Source: Clostridia bacterium (GTDB taxonomy: Bacteria; Bacillota; Peptococcia; Peptococcales; SKKY01). Taken from it: 59,030 nt of DNA. The stretch is from contig RZYW01000003.1 in assembly GCA_009930175.1 (NCBI GenBank), positions 1 to 59,030 of the forward strand, read 5' to 3'. This document shows positions 1 to 8,272 of this stretch, in pieces (position 1 is the stretch's first letter; every line of letters starts with the position of its first letter). A program made the translations under genes and the position numbers. The notes under the pieces are model-generated. The model was not told the DNA's origin and did no database searches. It saw nothing but the letters and a program-made list of their open reading frames with translations.

Positions 1-359
1 TCCCAGGTTAGGGGAATGCCGTAACTTCTAATTCTATCCACAGTTTCAAAGGCTATTTCACTACGTTCATACCTTAGTTTTTTAAGATATAAAGATATGT
101 CTGAATTATCATAATCCAAACCATAACCTAATAAATGGATTTCCTGATTATCATAATACGTATGCAATTCGACACCAGGTATAACATTTAATTTATAATT
201 ATGCATTAAATTGATGTTTTTATAAGCTTCCATACTCTCATGATCAGTGATACTTATATATTGTAAACCATTAGCAGTAGCTATTTCAAGTACTTTTTTC
301 AGAGAATCTGTTCCATCTGAATAATTTGTATGAATATGCAAATCTATTGTATTAATCAT
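1..359 (-). CDS. PHP-domain metal-dependent phosphoesterase, C-terminus outside the window
   Basis: The translated N-terminus reads MINTIDLHIHTNYSDGTDSL, the classic opening of PHP-domain phosphoesterases, with the HxH metal motif (His8, His10) and the acidic Asp15. A later 'ITDHES' carries the usual TDH metal ligand. Family members hydrolyse phosphoesters (for example PAP/oligonucleotide phosphatases of the TrpH/YciV type) or form part of DNA polymerase X/PolIIIc. The isolated domain here fits the TrpH-like group. The gene runs off the left edge, so only about 119 codons are visible. The ATG is preceded by AAGGAGCC. Its promoter must lie in the short gap before tRNA-Trp, which is transcribed divergently. 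The exact substrate cannot be told. Confidence 0.85.
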   Translation of the reverse strand, partial: MINTIDLHIHTNYSDGTDSLKKVLEIATANGLQYISITDHESMEAYKNINLMHNYKLNVIPGVELHTYYDNQEIHLLGYGLDYDNSDISLYLKKLRYERSEIAFETVDRIRSYGIPLTW

Positions 360-368
360 ATTGGCTCC

Positions 369-397
369 TTGACAAAAAATTAATTCTATTATAATAT
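369..397 (+). promoter_or_regulatory. Sigma-A-type promoter of tRNA-Trp
   Basis: A perfect -35 box TTGACA (369-374) is followed by overlapping -10 candidates, TATAAT (390-395, 15-nt spacer) and TAATAT (392-397, 17-nt spacer). The tRNA begins about 20 nt downstream, a typical distance for a tRNA promoter. Confidence 0.7.
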
Positions 398-415
398 AAC
401 AATTGCGTTATTCAT

Positions 416-491
416 AGGGGTATAGCTCAACTGGTAGAGTAGTGGTCTCCAAAACCATTGGTTGCGGGTTCAAGTCCTGCTGCCCCTGCCA
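416..491 (+). tRNA. tRNA-Trp (anticodon CCA)
   Basis: The sequence folds as a full cloverleaf: acceptor AGGGGTA pairs with TGCCCCT, the D-arm carries AGCTCAACTGGTAGAG, the anticodon loop is CTCCAAA with anticodon CCA, and the T-arm carries GGTTCAAGTCC. The discriminator is G and the CCA end is encoded. G as discriminator is normal for bacterial tRNA-Trp. It stands alone with its own promoter and is followed directly by a terminator. Confidence 0.96.
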
Positions 492-496
492 ATAGA

Positions 497-526
497 AAAA
501 GGACAGGTTTTCCTGTCCTTTTTTTG
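497..526. terminator. Bidirectional rho-independent terminator
   Basis: The stem AAAGGACAGG/CCTGTCCTTT has a 3-4 nt loop, with a T7 run on the plus side and, read on the minus strand, a T tract on the other side. It ends the tRNA-Trp transcript on the plus strand and can end the EF-G-like gene on the minus strand. Confidence 0.85.
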
Positions 527-535
527 TACTCTTTT

Positions 536-2554
536 TTAGTTTTCTTCTTCTTTTTTACTTTCTTTAATTATTTCATCAGACAATCTTGGAGGAACTTCTT
601 CATACTCAGCAAATTCCATTGTAAAGTTTCCTCTTCCCTGAGTCATAGCTTTTAAGTTAATAGCATAACTATACATTTCTGCTAAAGGTACTCTGGCTTT
701 TATAACTTGGTTTTTGCCAACAGCTTCCATTCCCATAATTCTGCCTCTTCTGCCATTCATATCACCCATAATATCGCCCATGTACACTTCTGGAACTGTT
801 ACAGCAACATCCATAACTGGTTCAAGAATTACCGCATTAGCTTTTGCCATAGCATTTCTAAAAGCTAAAATTCCTGCCATTTTAAAGGACATTTCATTAG
901 AGTCTACCGGATGGTAAGAACCATCAACAAGAGTCGCTTTAATGTTGATTACAGGATAACCAGCAAGTATTCCCTGATGCATAGCTTCTTGTACGCCTTT
1001 TTCTACTGCGGGGAAATAGTTTTTAGGAACTGCTCCACCAAACACATTTTCAGTAAAAGTAAATTTTTCTTCATAATTTGGTTCAATGGTAAGCCATACA
1101 TCACCATACTGGCCAGCCCCACCAGATTGTTTTTTATGTTTTCCCTGAGCTTTAACATTGTTTCTAATAGTCTCTTTATATGGAACTTTTGGAGTTTTTA
1201 ACTCAACTTCTAGATTATATGTGTTTTTAAGTCTTTCTTTAATAATATCAAGATGCAGATCTCCCATACCAATGATTATACTTTCTTTAGTATCAGGATC
1301 CTTTTTATATCTAAGAGAAAGATCTTCTTCAAGGATTTTATTGATTGCGGAAGCAATTTTATCTTCGTCACCGCGATTTTTTGAAAGGACAGCATATTGT
1401 AATACTGGCTCTGGGAAATTAATTCCTTCCAATACAACTGCATTGTTTTTGTAGCAAAGAGTGTCCCCTGTGCCGGTAAACTGAAGCTTAGAAACTGCAG
1501 CAATATCTCCAGCAAATACTTCATCAATATTTTCGCTGGTTTTACCTCTCATAACCATAAAATGACTGACTTTCTCTTCTTTTTCCTTGGTTGAATTATA
1601 TATATTCTGACCAGCTTTTAATGACCCTGCCATAACCTTTATAAAGTTCATTTTACCTACAAAAGGATCGGCAATACTCTTGAATACAAGAGCGGAATCT
1701 TTATCAGTTTCAGGAGGAAAATCTGCAGCCCCAGGAATAATTTCTGCAATGTAGTTTAAGAATAATTCAGGCCCATAGTTCTTATATGCTGACCCACAGA
1801 ATACGGGGAATAAACAAGCTTCCTTAATTCCTTTTTTCAAACCTTCCATTAACTCATCCTGAGTTAGCTCTTCTCCTTCAAGATACTTCATTAAAAGCTC
1901 ATCATTACACTCTGCAATACTTTCCATTGCCTGAGCTTTATGTACTTCAATCTGATCCTTCATATTTTCTGGAACAGGTATCTCTTTTAATCCATTTGTA
2001 AAATCATAAGCCTTGTTTTTAATAATATCTACCACACCGGAAAAATTATCTTCCTTGCCGATTGGAATCCATAGTGGCACTACTTTATTACCGAACTGAG
2101 TTTGTAAGTCTGCAATGTTTTGTTCAAAATCCGCATTTTCTCTGTCAAGCTTGTTAATAAAAATCATTCTTGGTTTTTGCAGTTCTTCTGCATAGTCCCA
2201 TAAAATTTCTGTTCTTACCTCAATACCAGACACACTACATACAACTAGTAACATGTTATCTGCCACTCTTAGAGCTCCATTAACTTCACCGGCAAAATCC
2301 GAATAACCTGGAGTGTCTATAAAATTAAATTTATAGTCTTTCCATTCCACAGGAGCAAGGGCTGTACTAATTGTTACCTTCCTTGCGGTTTCTGCTGGCA
2401 GATAGTCGGTGGTTGTTGTTCCATCATCTACCCGGCCAAGCCTTGTTAAATGTCCTGCACTGAATAAAAGGGATTCTGTCAATGAAGTTTTACCGGCCCT
2501 GGCATGGGAAACTATCCCTATATTCTTGATTTTTTCTGCAGCATACTTTTTCAA
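536..2554 (-). CDS. Elongation factor G-like translational GTPase (EF-G2 type)
   Basis: This 672-residue protein has the full EF-G layout: G domain (about 1-270), domain II (about 290-370), then domains III, IV and V. The G1 P-loop is SHARAGKTS (16-24), where canonical EF-G has GHxDxGKTT. G3 is DTPG (80-83), G4 is NKLD (134-137) and a G5-like 'CGSAYKN' follows. These changes, and a length shorter than the usual ~690, place it in the EF-G-like paralogue group that Clostridia carry beside canonical fusA. GTP hydrolysis is expected. Whether it acts in elongation, ribosome recycling or stress is not visible here. The start is a TTG preceded by GGAGGAA at good spacing. It stands alone between two hairpin terminators. 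Confidence 0.9.
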   Translation of the reverse strand: MKKYAAEKIKNIGIVSHARAGKTSLTESLLFSAGHLTRLGRVDDGTTTTDYLPAETARKVTISTALAPVEWKDYKFNFIDTPGYSDFAGEVNGALRVADNMLLVVCSVSGIEVRTEILWDYAEELQKPRMIFINKLDRENADFEQNIADLQTQFGNKVVPLWIPIGKEDNFSGVVDIIKNKAYDFTNGLKEIPVPENMKDQIEVHKAQAMESIAECNDELLMKYLEGEELTQDELMEGLKKGIKEACLFPVFCGSAYKNYGPELFLNYIAEIIPGAADFPPETDKDSALVFKSIADPFVGKMNFIKVMAGSLKAGQNIYNSTKEKEEKVSHFMVMRGKTSENIDEVFAGDIAAVSKLQFTGTGDTLCYKNNAVVLEGINFPEPVLQYAVLSKNRGDEDKIASAINKILEEDLSLRYKKDPDTKESIIIGMGDLHLDIIKERLKNTYNLEVELKTPKVPYKETIRNNVKAQGKHKKQSGGAGQYGDVWLTIEPNYEEKFTFTENVFGGAVPKNYFPAVEKGVQEAMHQGILAGYPVINIKATLVDGSYHPVDSNEMSFKMAGILAFRNAMAKANAVILEPVMDVAVTVPEVYMGDIMGDMNGRRGRIMGMEAVGKNQVIKARVPLAEMYSYAINLKAMTQGRGNFTMEFAEYEEVPPRLSDEIIKESKKEEEN

Positions 2555-2608
2555 TATAAGTTCCTCCTCTTTTTAAATTCGTAAAAAACATAGTAATCTA
2601 TTACACAA

Positions 2609-2646
2609 AAAAAACAGTTTTCTAACTTAATAGAAAACTGTTTTTA
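2609..2646. terminator. Rho-independent terminator after surE
   Basis: The perfect stem AAACAGTTTTCTA/TAGAAAACTGTTT has a 6-nt loop and A/T runs on both sides, so it can work in both directions. It separates surE from the downstream EF-G-like gene. Confidence 0.8.
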
Positions 2647-2668
2647 TATTTTTTTATGTTTTTTTAAA

Positions 2669-3412
2669 TTATTTTTTTAAAAGAGAGAAGTCTGTTAGAT
2701 CTACGTTCAATGGAGTAACTGAAATATAGTTATTATTTACAGCCCCTGTATCGTAATCTAAATCATTTTCCGGTATGGAAACTACATCTCCACCAAGCCA
2801 GAAATAATCGTTACCCCAGGGATCCTGTCTTTTTAAAAACTCATTGTTATAAACTCTCTGACCAAGTCTGGTATCTTTGTAGCCCTGAAGTTTTTCCGGA
2901 GATATATTTGGTATATTAACATTATAAAGAACACGATCATTGGATTGCCTGTTAATTATTTTCTCGCTGATTATATCCCTGATTGCTTTTTTTGCCAGCT
3001 CATAACTTGTAATATTTGATCCATCAATAGAAAAGGCAATTGCATCTATTCCATTAATATATCCTTCTGTTGCCCCGGCTACAGTACCAGAGTAAATTAC
3101 ATCTGTACCAAGGTTTGCTCCTCTGTTTACTCCAGAGAGAACCAAGTCAATTTTTCCTTCAATTAAAAACTGCTTAGCTATTTTTACACAATCTGCTGGT
3201 GTTCCCTCAATTCCATAAGATTCTACAGCAAGATCATATAAAGATTTTTTATATATTTTTATTGGGCTTCTAACTGTAATGCTGTGACCACATGCGCTCT
3301 TTTCTTCAGTTGGAGCTGCCACATATACATCTCCAAAAGCAGATGCTTCATCAACCAATACTTTTAAGCCCTGAGAATAAATTCCATCATCATTTGTAAC
3401 TAAGATATTCAT
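2669..3412 (-). CDS. surE: 5'/3'-nucleotidase SurE
   Basis: The protein (247 aa) opens with MNILVTNDDGI, the SurE signature. Metal ligands fit the family: Asp8, Asp9, Ser39 and Asn96 in 'SGVNRGANLG'. SurE dephosphorylates nucleoside 5'/3'-monophosphates and short polyphosphates using a divalent metal, in the cytoplasm. Length is normal for the family (about 250). It follows pssA on the same strand after a 30-nt gap and probably shares its transcript, ending at the hairpin just downstream. No odd features. Confidence 0.96.
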   Translation of the reverse strand: MNILVTNDDGIYSQGLKVLVDEASAFGDVYVAAPTEEKSACGHSITVRSPIKIYKKSLYDLAVESYGIEGTPADCVKIAKQFLIEGKIDLVLSGVNRGANLGTDVIYSGTVAGATEGYINGIDAIAFSIDGSNITSYELAKKAIRDIISEKIINRQSNDRVLYNVNIPNISPEKLQGYKDTRLGQRVYNNEFLKRQDPWGNDYFWLGGDVVSIPENDLDYDTGAVNNNYISVTPLNVDLTDFSLLKK

Positions 3413-3442
3413 ATTTTAAAATTAACTCCTGTCAAAAAATTG

Positions 3443-3958
3443 TTAAAACTTTGGTGTCTTTATATTGCTTACCATAAGGTAGGATAAAGCTAATGTTAAA
3501 ACTGCAATTACTATAGAAGATAAATTACTGCCAACTAACATAACCAAAGCCAAAAAACCACCAGCTATTGTTATAGGAACACCAATGAAATGAGTTGTTA
3601 TGTTTAACACATTAAACCTTGCAAGTCGGAATGCTCCTGCTGTGATAAAAAGTATAGAAATAATTAATCCTGCTACTCCCAATTCATTCAAAAAGATTGT
3701 GTAAGCAAGTATTCCAGGGGCTGCACCAAAGGAAACCATATCACAAAGGGAATCTAATTCCTTCCCAAATTCTGAAGAAGCATTTAGTTTTCTGGCTGCT
3801 TTCCCATCCATTCCATCCAGGAAGGCTGCAACAATTACAAAAATACAGGCCTTTTTAAAATCACCTTCAAGAGCTGAGATAATTGCCAGTACACCAAGCC
3901 AAAGGTTTCCTGCGGTTAACATGTTGGGAATCATTGCTTTTATGCTGATATTTTTCAT
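3443..3958 (-). CDS. pssA: CDP-diacylglycerol-serine O-phosphatidyltransferase
   Basis: This integral membrane enzyme makes phosphatidylserine from CDP-diacylglycerol and serine, the first step toward phosphatidylethanolamine. The CDP-alcohol phosphotransferase motif D-G-x2-A-R-x8-G-x3-D-x3-D is complete (Asp51 to Asp73). About five hydrophobic segments follow it or flank it, and the last visible residues are a short basic tail. At about 171 residues it is the short Gram-positive form. I start it at the ATG that sits 8 nt after TGGAG. A GTG three codons upstream overlaps that ribosome site and is less likely. It lies 30 nt downstream of the dinG stop, on the same strand. Confidence 0.93.
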   Translation of the reverse strand: MKNISIKAMIPNMLTAGNLWLGVLAIISALEGDFKKACIFVIVAAFLDGMDGKAARKLNASSEFGKELDSLCDMVSFGAAPGILAYTIFLNELGVAGLIISILFITAGAFRLARFNVLNITTHFIGVPITIAGGFLALVMLVGSNLSSIVIAVLTLALSYLMVSNIKTPKF

Positions 3959-3988
3959 AGTAAACACTCCAGATCTAAATTTTCTGTA

Positions 3989-5992
3989 CTAGTTTAACAC
4001 TTTTAACAAATATTTGTCCATTTCAGGAATGGAATTAAGAAATATTTTACCATAATTTTTGGTTACTATTCTGTTATCAAGAATATAAAAATTCCCTTTA
4101 TCATTTTCTGTTCTGATTAATCTTCCAAATCCCTGGCGGAATTTTATGACTGCTTTTGGAACGCTGTAATCATAAAAATTGTTTCCACCTTTTTCACTTA
4201 TTTTTTCTAAAGTTGCTTCTACTACTGGACGGTTTGGAGGTAAAAAGGGTAATTTAGTCATTACCAGATTATTTAAATTATCACCCTCCAGATCAATTCC
4301 TTCCCAGTAACTGTCTGCTCCTAAAAGTATTGAATTTTCTGAGGCACGAAACTCTTTTAGAATATTTCTACGAGAACCACTTATACCATCAGCCAGAATA
4401 ATTCTCTCTGGATACCTTTCAAGAAGATAGTAATAGGTTTTTCTTAAGAAATCATGATTAGTGAATAGAATCATGCTTCCTCCACTAAATCTTTCCGCCA
4501 GGTTTGCAATATATTCCATCATATCATTTAAAGATATTTCATCTCTCATTACCATACATCTGGCCTGCTCTTTAAAATTAAAAGGTGAGCCCGCTTCAAC
4601 AAATAAAAGCTCTTCTATATCTAATCCAAAGGAATTTGTTATAAAATCAAACTTTTTATTTACTGTAAGTGTAGCCGAGGTAACTACTACCGACTTTTTT
4701 AGCACAAAAAGTGTACGGTTTATAATTTCCGATACATCTAAAGGTGCGGAATACATAGACGTGTCTTTTTTCCAGTAAACATTTGTATGAAAGTTTGGTT
4801 TTGTAAATTCTGTAAGGATGGTGCTTTTTTCTGTTAATATCTGAATTACAATTTTAATTTCTAAAAATATTTCCTCAAAGAAATCTTCTTCTTCAAGAAC
4901 CTGGGTTATTTTTGAAAAAAGTTCATAAACTTTATTGATAGCTTTTAACAATAACTTTATTTTCTCTGTTATTTCTGTAAACTCTTCGCTGATAAAGTAT
5001 TCTTCAGTAATTCTTTTTTCCGGATTATAACCTGTGTTATGTTCCTTTAAAGCTTCCGCATTATCCTTTAAATTTTCTGCAAGTTCCGGCAACAAAAGCT
5101 TCAGGCTGTCTATATAGATTGCCAGGTCTTTGTAAAAAATGTTTTCAGAAAAGTTTTTCTCCAGCCTTCTAAGGATACTGTTCCTGCTCTTATAAAGGGA
5201 ATCAATGTAGAATCCTTCTTTTTTAAAGTCGTACTCATTTGTGTACTGATTAATAAACTCGTCAGAAAAGTTGTGTCCTTCATCTAAAACCAGGTAATTA
5301 TATTCCGGTAATAGTTTACTGTTCATTTTTAAATCTCTGATTAACAAGGAATGATTTGTTACAATAATTGAACTTTTTTCTACTTTTCTTTTTTGTTTGA
5401 AGTAATAACATTCCTTATATTTATGGCAGGCGGGGCCAAAGCAGTCTTCAGAACTTGCTGCAACCTTTTGCCATAAAAAGCGTTCTTTGTATGTAAGGCT
5501 TAACTCTTCCCTGTCACCATCTGTTTTCTTGTCAGTCCACTCTTTAATTTTATCGAAGAATTCCTTTTCTGTATCTTCCATATTTTCTTCATTTCTTTTC
5601 ATTAAAGCTTTTCTCAGGCATAGGTAGTTCCCTCTCCCCTTGGCAATTGCTTTCTTAAGGGAAAGTCCAAGAATCTTTTCAAGGTAGGGAAGATCTTTTA
5701 GATACACCTGTTCCTGAAGGGCTATTGTCTGGGTTGAAATAACCACTCTTTCAGCATGGAGCATTGCCTGAATTATTGCAGGGTAAAGATAGGCATAGGA
5801 TTTACCTGTACCTGTTCCTGCTTCTGCAAAAAGATGCTGCCCCTTGGAAAAAGCTTCAAATACTTTTTCTGCCATTTCCTTTTGTTGAACCCTTAGCTGA
5901 AAATCCGCTTTTTCTTTTTTTAATAAACCATCTTCTGAAAAAAATACATCAGGAGACTCTATGTTTAGTAACTGTTCTGATGAAGTACTCAA
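3989..5992 (-). CDS. dinG: DinG/XPD-family ATP-dependent DNA helicase with Fe-S cluster
   Basis: A superfamily 2 helicase of the Rad3/XPD group. It shows Walker A AEAGTGTGKS (about 57-66), DEGH in motif II (about 237-240) and four cysteines (about 125, 184, 189, 195) spaced like the XPD [4Fe-4S] domain. The C-terminal helicase half carries 'QGFGRLIR', the usual motif VI. DinG unwinds forks, R-loops and D-loops 5' to 3'. Unlike the Bacillus DinG/ExoDNAPolIII form, there is no N-terminal exonuclease domain. A TTG four codons upstream is also open, but GGAGG lies within that extension. The inner TTG, 6 nt after GGAGG, is the better start. The ribosome site directly abuts the T-run of the ahcY terminator. 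Confidence 0.88.
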   Translation of the reverse strand: MSTSSEQLLNIESPDVFFSEDGLLKKEKADFQLRVQQKEMAEKVFEAFSKGQHLFAEAGTGTGKSYAYLYPAIIQAMLHAERVVISTQTIALQEQVYLKDLPYLEKILGLSLKKAIAKGRGNYLCLRKALMKRNEENMEDTEKEFFDKIKEWTDKKTDGDREELSLTYKERFLWQKVAASSEDCFGPACHKYKECYYFKQKRKVEKSSIIVTNHSLLIRDLKMNSKLLPEYNYLVLDEGHNFSDEFINQYTNEYDFKKEGFYIDSLYKSRNSILRRLEKNFSENIFYKDLAIYIDSLKLLLPELAENLKDNAEALKEHNTGYNPEKRITEEYFISEEFTEITEKIKLLLKAINKVYELFSKITQVLEEEDFFEEIFLEIKIVIQILTEKSTILTEFTKPNFHTNVYWKKDTSMYSAPLDVSEIINRTLFVLKKSVVVTSATLTVNKKFDFITNSFGLDIEELLFVEAGSPFNFKEQARCMVMRDEISLNDMMEYIANLAERFSGGSMILFTNHDFLRKTYYYLLERYPERIILADGISGSRRNILKEFRASENSILLGADSYWEGIDLEGDNLNNLVMTKLPFLPPNRPVVEATLEKISEKGGNNFYDYSVPKAVIKFRQGFGRLIRTENDKGNFYILDNRIVTKNYGKIFLNSIPEMDKYLLKVLN

Positions 5993-6002
5993 GTTTACCT
6001 CC

Positions 6003-6024
6003 AAAAAAACCCACCTTTCGGTGG
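6003..6024 (-). terminator. Rho-independent terminator of ahcY
   Basis: On the minus strand the stem CCCACC-GAAA-GGTGGG, with a stable GNRA-type tetraloop, is followed by T7 and immediately by the GGAGG ribosome site of dinG. It sits 9 nt after the ahcY stop. dinG expression therefore needs read-through of this hairpin or a promoter overlapping it. Confidence 0.85.
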
Positions 6025-6033
6025 GCTATTTGC

Positions 6034-7278
6034 TTAAAGCTGCCAGCTTGAAAGATATTCTTCCTGTTCAGCTGTTAGTTTATCTATTTTTAATCCTAAA
6101 GAGTCAAGCATAAGCTCGGCTACTCTTCTGTCAATTTCTTCGGGTACATTGTAAACCTTAGCTGGTAAACTTCTGTTTTCTGCAAGGTACTCCAGAGACA
6201 GTGACTGTAAAGCAAAAGTCATATCCATAATTTCTGCAGGGTGTCCGTCACCACAAGCTAAGTTAACAAGCCTGCCTTCTCCAAGCAAGTATACCTTACG
6301 GCCATCTTTAAAAGCATATTCTTCAATATTGTTTCTTACTGTCTTTTTAGATGTGCTTAGTTCATCCAGAGCTGGTTTTGATACTTCAATATCAAAGTGT
6401 CCTGCATTACTTAAAATTGCACCATCTTTAATAACTTCAAGATGTTCTTTGTCAATTACATTTTTGTTTCCTGTTACAGTAACAAAAACATCTCCAACTT
6501 TAGCTGCTTCTGTCATTGTTTTAACTTCAAAGCCATCCATCCAGGCTTCTGCTGCTTTAATAGGGTCGATTTCAGTTACTACAACCTTTGCGCCAAGGCC
6601 TTTGGCTCTCATTGCTACACCTTTACCACACCAGCCATAGCCGGCAACTACTGCAGTCTTACCTGCAATAACCAGGTTAGTTGTTCTGTTAATGCCGTCC
6701 CATACAGACTGGCCAGTGCCGTATCTGTTATCAAAAAGGTATTTACAGTAAGCATCGTTAACTGCAATCATTGGTTTTTCAAGAACTTTGTTAGCTTCTA
6801 AAGCTTTAAGTCTTACAATTCCTGTTGTAGTTTCTTCGTTGCCACCAATTAATTCTGGTAGATACTCTTTAAATTTAGAATGAAGAAGTGCTGTAACATC
6901 TCCACCGTCATCGATTAATAAGTTTGGTTTGAATTTAATTGCATTCTCTAGATGCTCATGATAAAGCTCATCTGATGCTCCGTGTACTGCGAATGCCAAA
7001 ATTCCACTGTCAACAAGTGCTGCTACTACATCATCCTGAGTTGAAAGAGGGTTGCTGGCGCAAACACAAACATCTGCACCGCCGCTTTTTATAACCTGAG
7101 CCATGTAGGCTGTTTTTGCTTCAAGATGAAGACAAATTACTACTCTTAAGCCTTTAAAGGGCTGTTTTGCTGTAAATTCCTTTTCCAGTAAGTTCATTAC
7201 AGGCATATGGGCTTTTGCCCAGTTTATCTTATTATGACCTGCTGGAGCTAAATTAATGTCCTTGATCATACTTTTCAT
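6034..7278 (-). CDS. ahcY: Adenosylhomocysteinase
   Basis: S-adenosylhomocysteine hydrolase splits SAH to adenosine and homocysteine with a bound NAD cofactor, relieving product inhibition of methyltransferases. The NAD Rossmann motif is in 'AGYGWCGKGVAMRAKGLGA'. 'DDGGD' and 'NDAYCKYLFDNRYGTGQS' match the substrate site. At about 414 residues it is the short bacterial/archaeal form, which lacks the ~40-residue insert found in animal and proteobacterial enzymes. I place the start at the ATG 9 nt after AAGGAGG. An upstream in-frame ATG falls in the tail of tRNA-Arg and is rejected. It ends at a strong terminator. Several SAM-dependent tRNA methylases lie in this window, but no link is implied. 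Confidence 0.95.
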   Translation of the reverse strand: MKSMIKDINLAPAGHNKINWAKAHMPVMNLLEKEFTAKQPFKGLRVVICLHLEAKTAYMAQVIKSGGADVCVCASNPLSTQDDVVAALVDSGILAFAVHGASDELYHEHLENAIKFKPNLLIDDGGDVTALLHSKFKEYLPELIGGNEETTTGIVRLKALEANKVLEKPMIAVNDAYCKYLFDNRYGTGQSVWDGINRTTNLVIAGKTAVVAGYGWCGKGVAMRAKGLGAKVVVTEIDPIKAAEAWMDGFEVKTMTEAAKVGDVFVTVTGNKNVIDKEHLEVIKDGAILSNAGHFDIEVSKPALDELSTSKKTVRNNIEEYAFKDGRKVYLLGEGRLVNLACGDGHPAEIMDMTFALQSLSLEYLAENRSLPAKVYNVPEEIDRRVAELMLDSLGLKIDKLTAEQEEYLSSWQL

Positions 7279-7302
7279 AATTTTATTCCTCCTTAAAATC
7301 AT

Positions 7303-7377
7303 TGGTGCGCCCGGCAGGAATCGAACCTGCGCAACTGGCTCCGGAGGCCAGCACTCTATCCACTGAGCTACGGACGC
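7303..7377 (-). tRNA. tRNA-Arg (anticodon CCG)
   Basis: Read on the minus strand, acceptor GCGTCCG pairs with CGGGCGC. The D-arm has GCTCAGTGGATAGAG, the anticodon stem CTGGC/GCCAG encloses CTCCGGA (anticodon CCG), and the T-arm has GGTTCGATTCC. The discriminator is A and the CCA is encoded. It lies 25 nt upstream of ahcY with no terminator between them, so the two may be co-transcribed and separated by processing. A TATAAAAT box lies about 15 nt upstream of the 5' end. Confidence 0.96.
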
Positions 7378-7425
7378 ATAACATATATATTTTATACAAA
7401 ATCAGTGGAAATTCATAGTATTAAT

Positions 7426-7899
7426 TTATAGTCCTTTAAAATCCAGTTGCCTTAAAGCTTCATAAAGTACTACAGAAACTGAATTAGAAAGGTTCAGGCT
7501 TCTTGCCTGGGGATGATGTTTCATGGGAATTGTTATGCAGGTATCAGGGTTTTCTTTAAGGATGCTTACAGGAATCCCTCTGCTCTCCGGGCCGAAAATA
7601 AAAAAGTCATTTTCCTGATAAGTCATATCTGAATACTTGTTTTCTGTTTTGGTGGTTGCAAAGAATAGTCGTTTATTAGCATTTTCTTTAATGAATTGAT
7701 CCCAGGAATCCCATACATATAAATCAATACTGTTCCAGTAGTCCATTCCTGCCCTTTTTATGCTTTTATCATCAATCTGGAAACCTAAAGGTCTGATTAA
7801 ATGCAATTTAGAACCTGTAATTACACAGGTTCTGCCAATGTTTCCAGTATTTGCTGGTATTTCCGGTTCTAAAAGTACAATGTTTAAAATTTTAAACAC
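7426..7899 (-). CDS. trmL: tRNA (cytidine(34)-2'-O)-methyltransferase TrmL
   Basis: A SPOUT-fold (knotted) methyltransferase that 2'-O-methylates the wobble base of tRNA-Leu isoacceptors with SAM. Diagnostic blocks are 'EPEIPANTGNIGRTC' (about 11-25), 'LIRPLGF', 'FGPESRGIP' and 'RSLNLSNSVSVVLYE' near the C-terminus. Length of 157 is normal. The start is uncertain: the GTG used here directly abuts AGGAGG, leaving no spacer. Homologues begin at the NIVLLEP segment, so initiation at a rare ATT two codons later (ATT TTA AAC) is possible, about 9 nt after AGGAGG. It is 4 nt downstream of the YlqH-like gene, as in an operon. Confidence 0.93.
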   Translation of the reverse strand: MFKILNIVLLEPEIPANTGNIGRTCVITGSKLHLIRPLGFQIDDKSIKRAGMDYWNSIDLYVWDSWDQFIKENANKRLFFATTKTENKYSDMTYQENDFFIFGPESRGIPVSILKENPDTCITIPMKHHPQARSLNLSNSVSVVLYEALRQLDFKGL

Positions 7900-7903
7900 C
7901 CTC

Positions 7904-8155
7904 CTATTTTTGAGTTAGTTTGTAAATATATGCAAGGATTTCCGCTACAGTCTGATATAGATCTTCAGGGATTTCCTGGTTAATGTCAAGTTCAATAAGC
8001 TTTTCTACTACTACTGGATCTTCATATAAAGGAATACCATTTTCCTGGGCCTTTTCAATAATTTTTTTCGCAACATTACCTTTACCCAGGGCAACGACCC
8101 TGGGTGCACCTTGCCCGTCTTTTCGGTTGTATTTTAATGCTGCAGCTTTTTTCAT
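7904..8155 (-). CDS. FlhB C-terminal-like (YlqH/EscU family) small protein
   Basis: This 83-residue protein matches only the cytoplasmic C-terminal domain of FlhB/YscU export-switch proteins. 'YNRKDGQGAPRVVALGKGNVAKKI' followed by 'IPLYEDPVVVEKLIELDINQEIPEDLYQTVAEILAYIY' is the usual pattern. The self-cleaving NPTH motif of true FlhB is absent ('GQGAPRV' stands near its place), and there are no membrane segments, so it cannot be the export gate itself. It resembles B. subtilis YlqH, normally adjacent to ylqG (FliK-like). Here the YlqG-like gene is about 27 kb away on the same strand, across the accessory region. Function is unproven; a role in flagellar export is only suggested by homology. 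Confidence 0.85.
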   Translation of the reverse strand: MKKAAALKYNRKDGQGAPRVVALGKGNVAKKIIEKAQENGIPLYEDPVVVEKLIELDINQEIPEDLYQTVAEILAYIYKLTQK

Positions 8156-8272
8156 GGTAAAGGGCTCCTTGGGTATGAGATAACTAAAATATATTTAGCT
8201 ATAAAAATAGTTAAAATAGTACAATATTAAAATTTTTTGAATATTTTTCCAAAAATTAGTTAAGATTGAAAA

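Noticed and set aside
458-655. Plus-strand open frame overlapping tRNA-Trp and the EF-G-like gene's end
   Set aside because: It begins inside the tRNA and its product is low-complexity phenylalanine-rich sequence antisense to EF-G; a chance frame.
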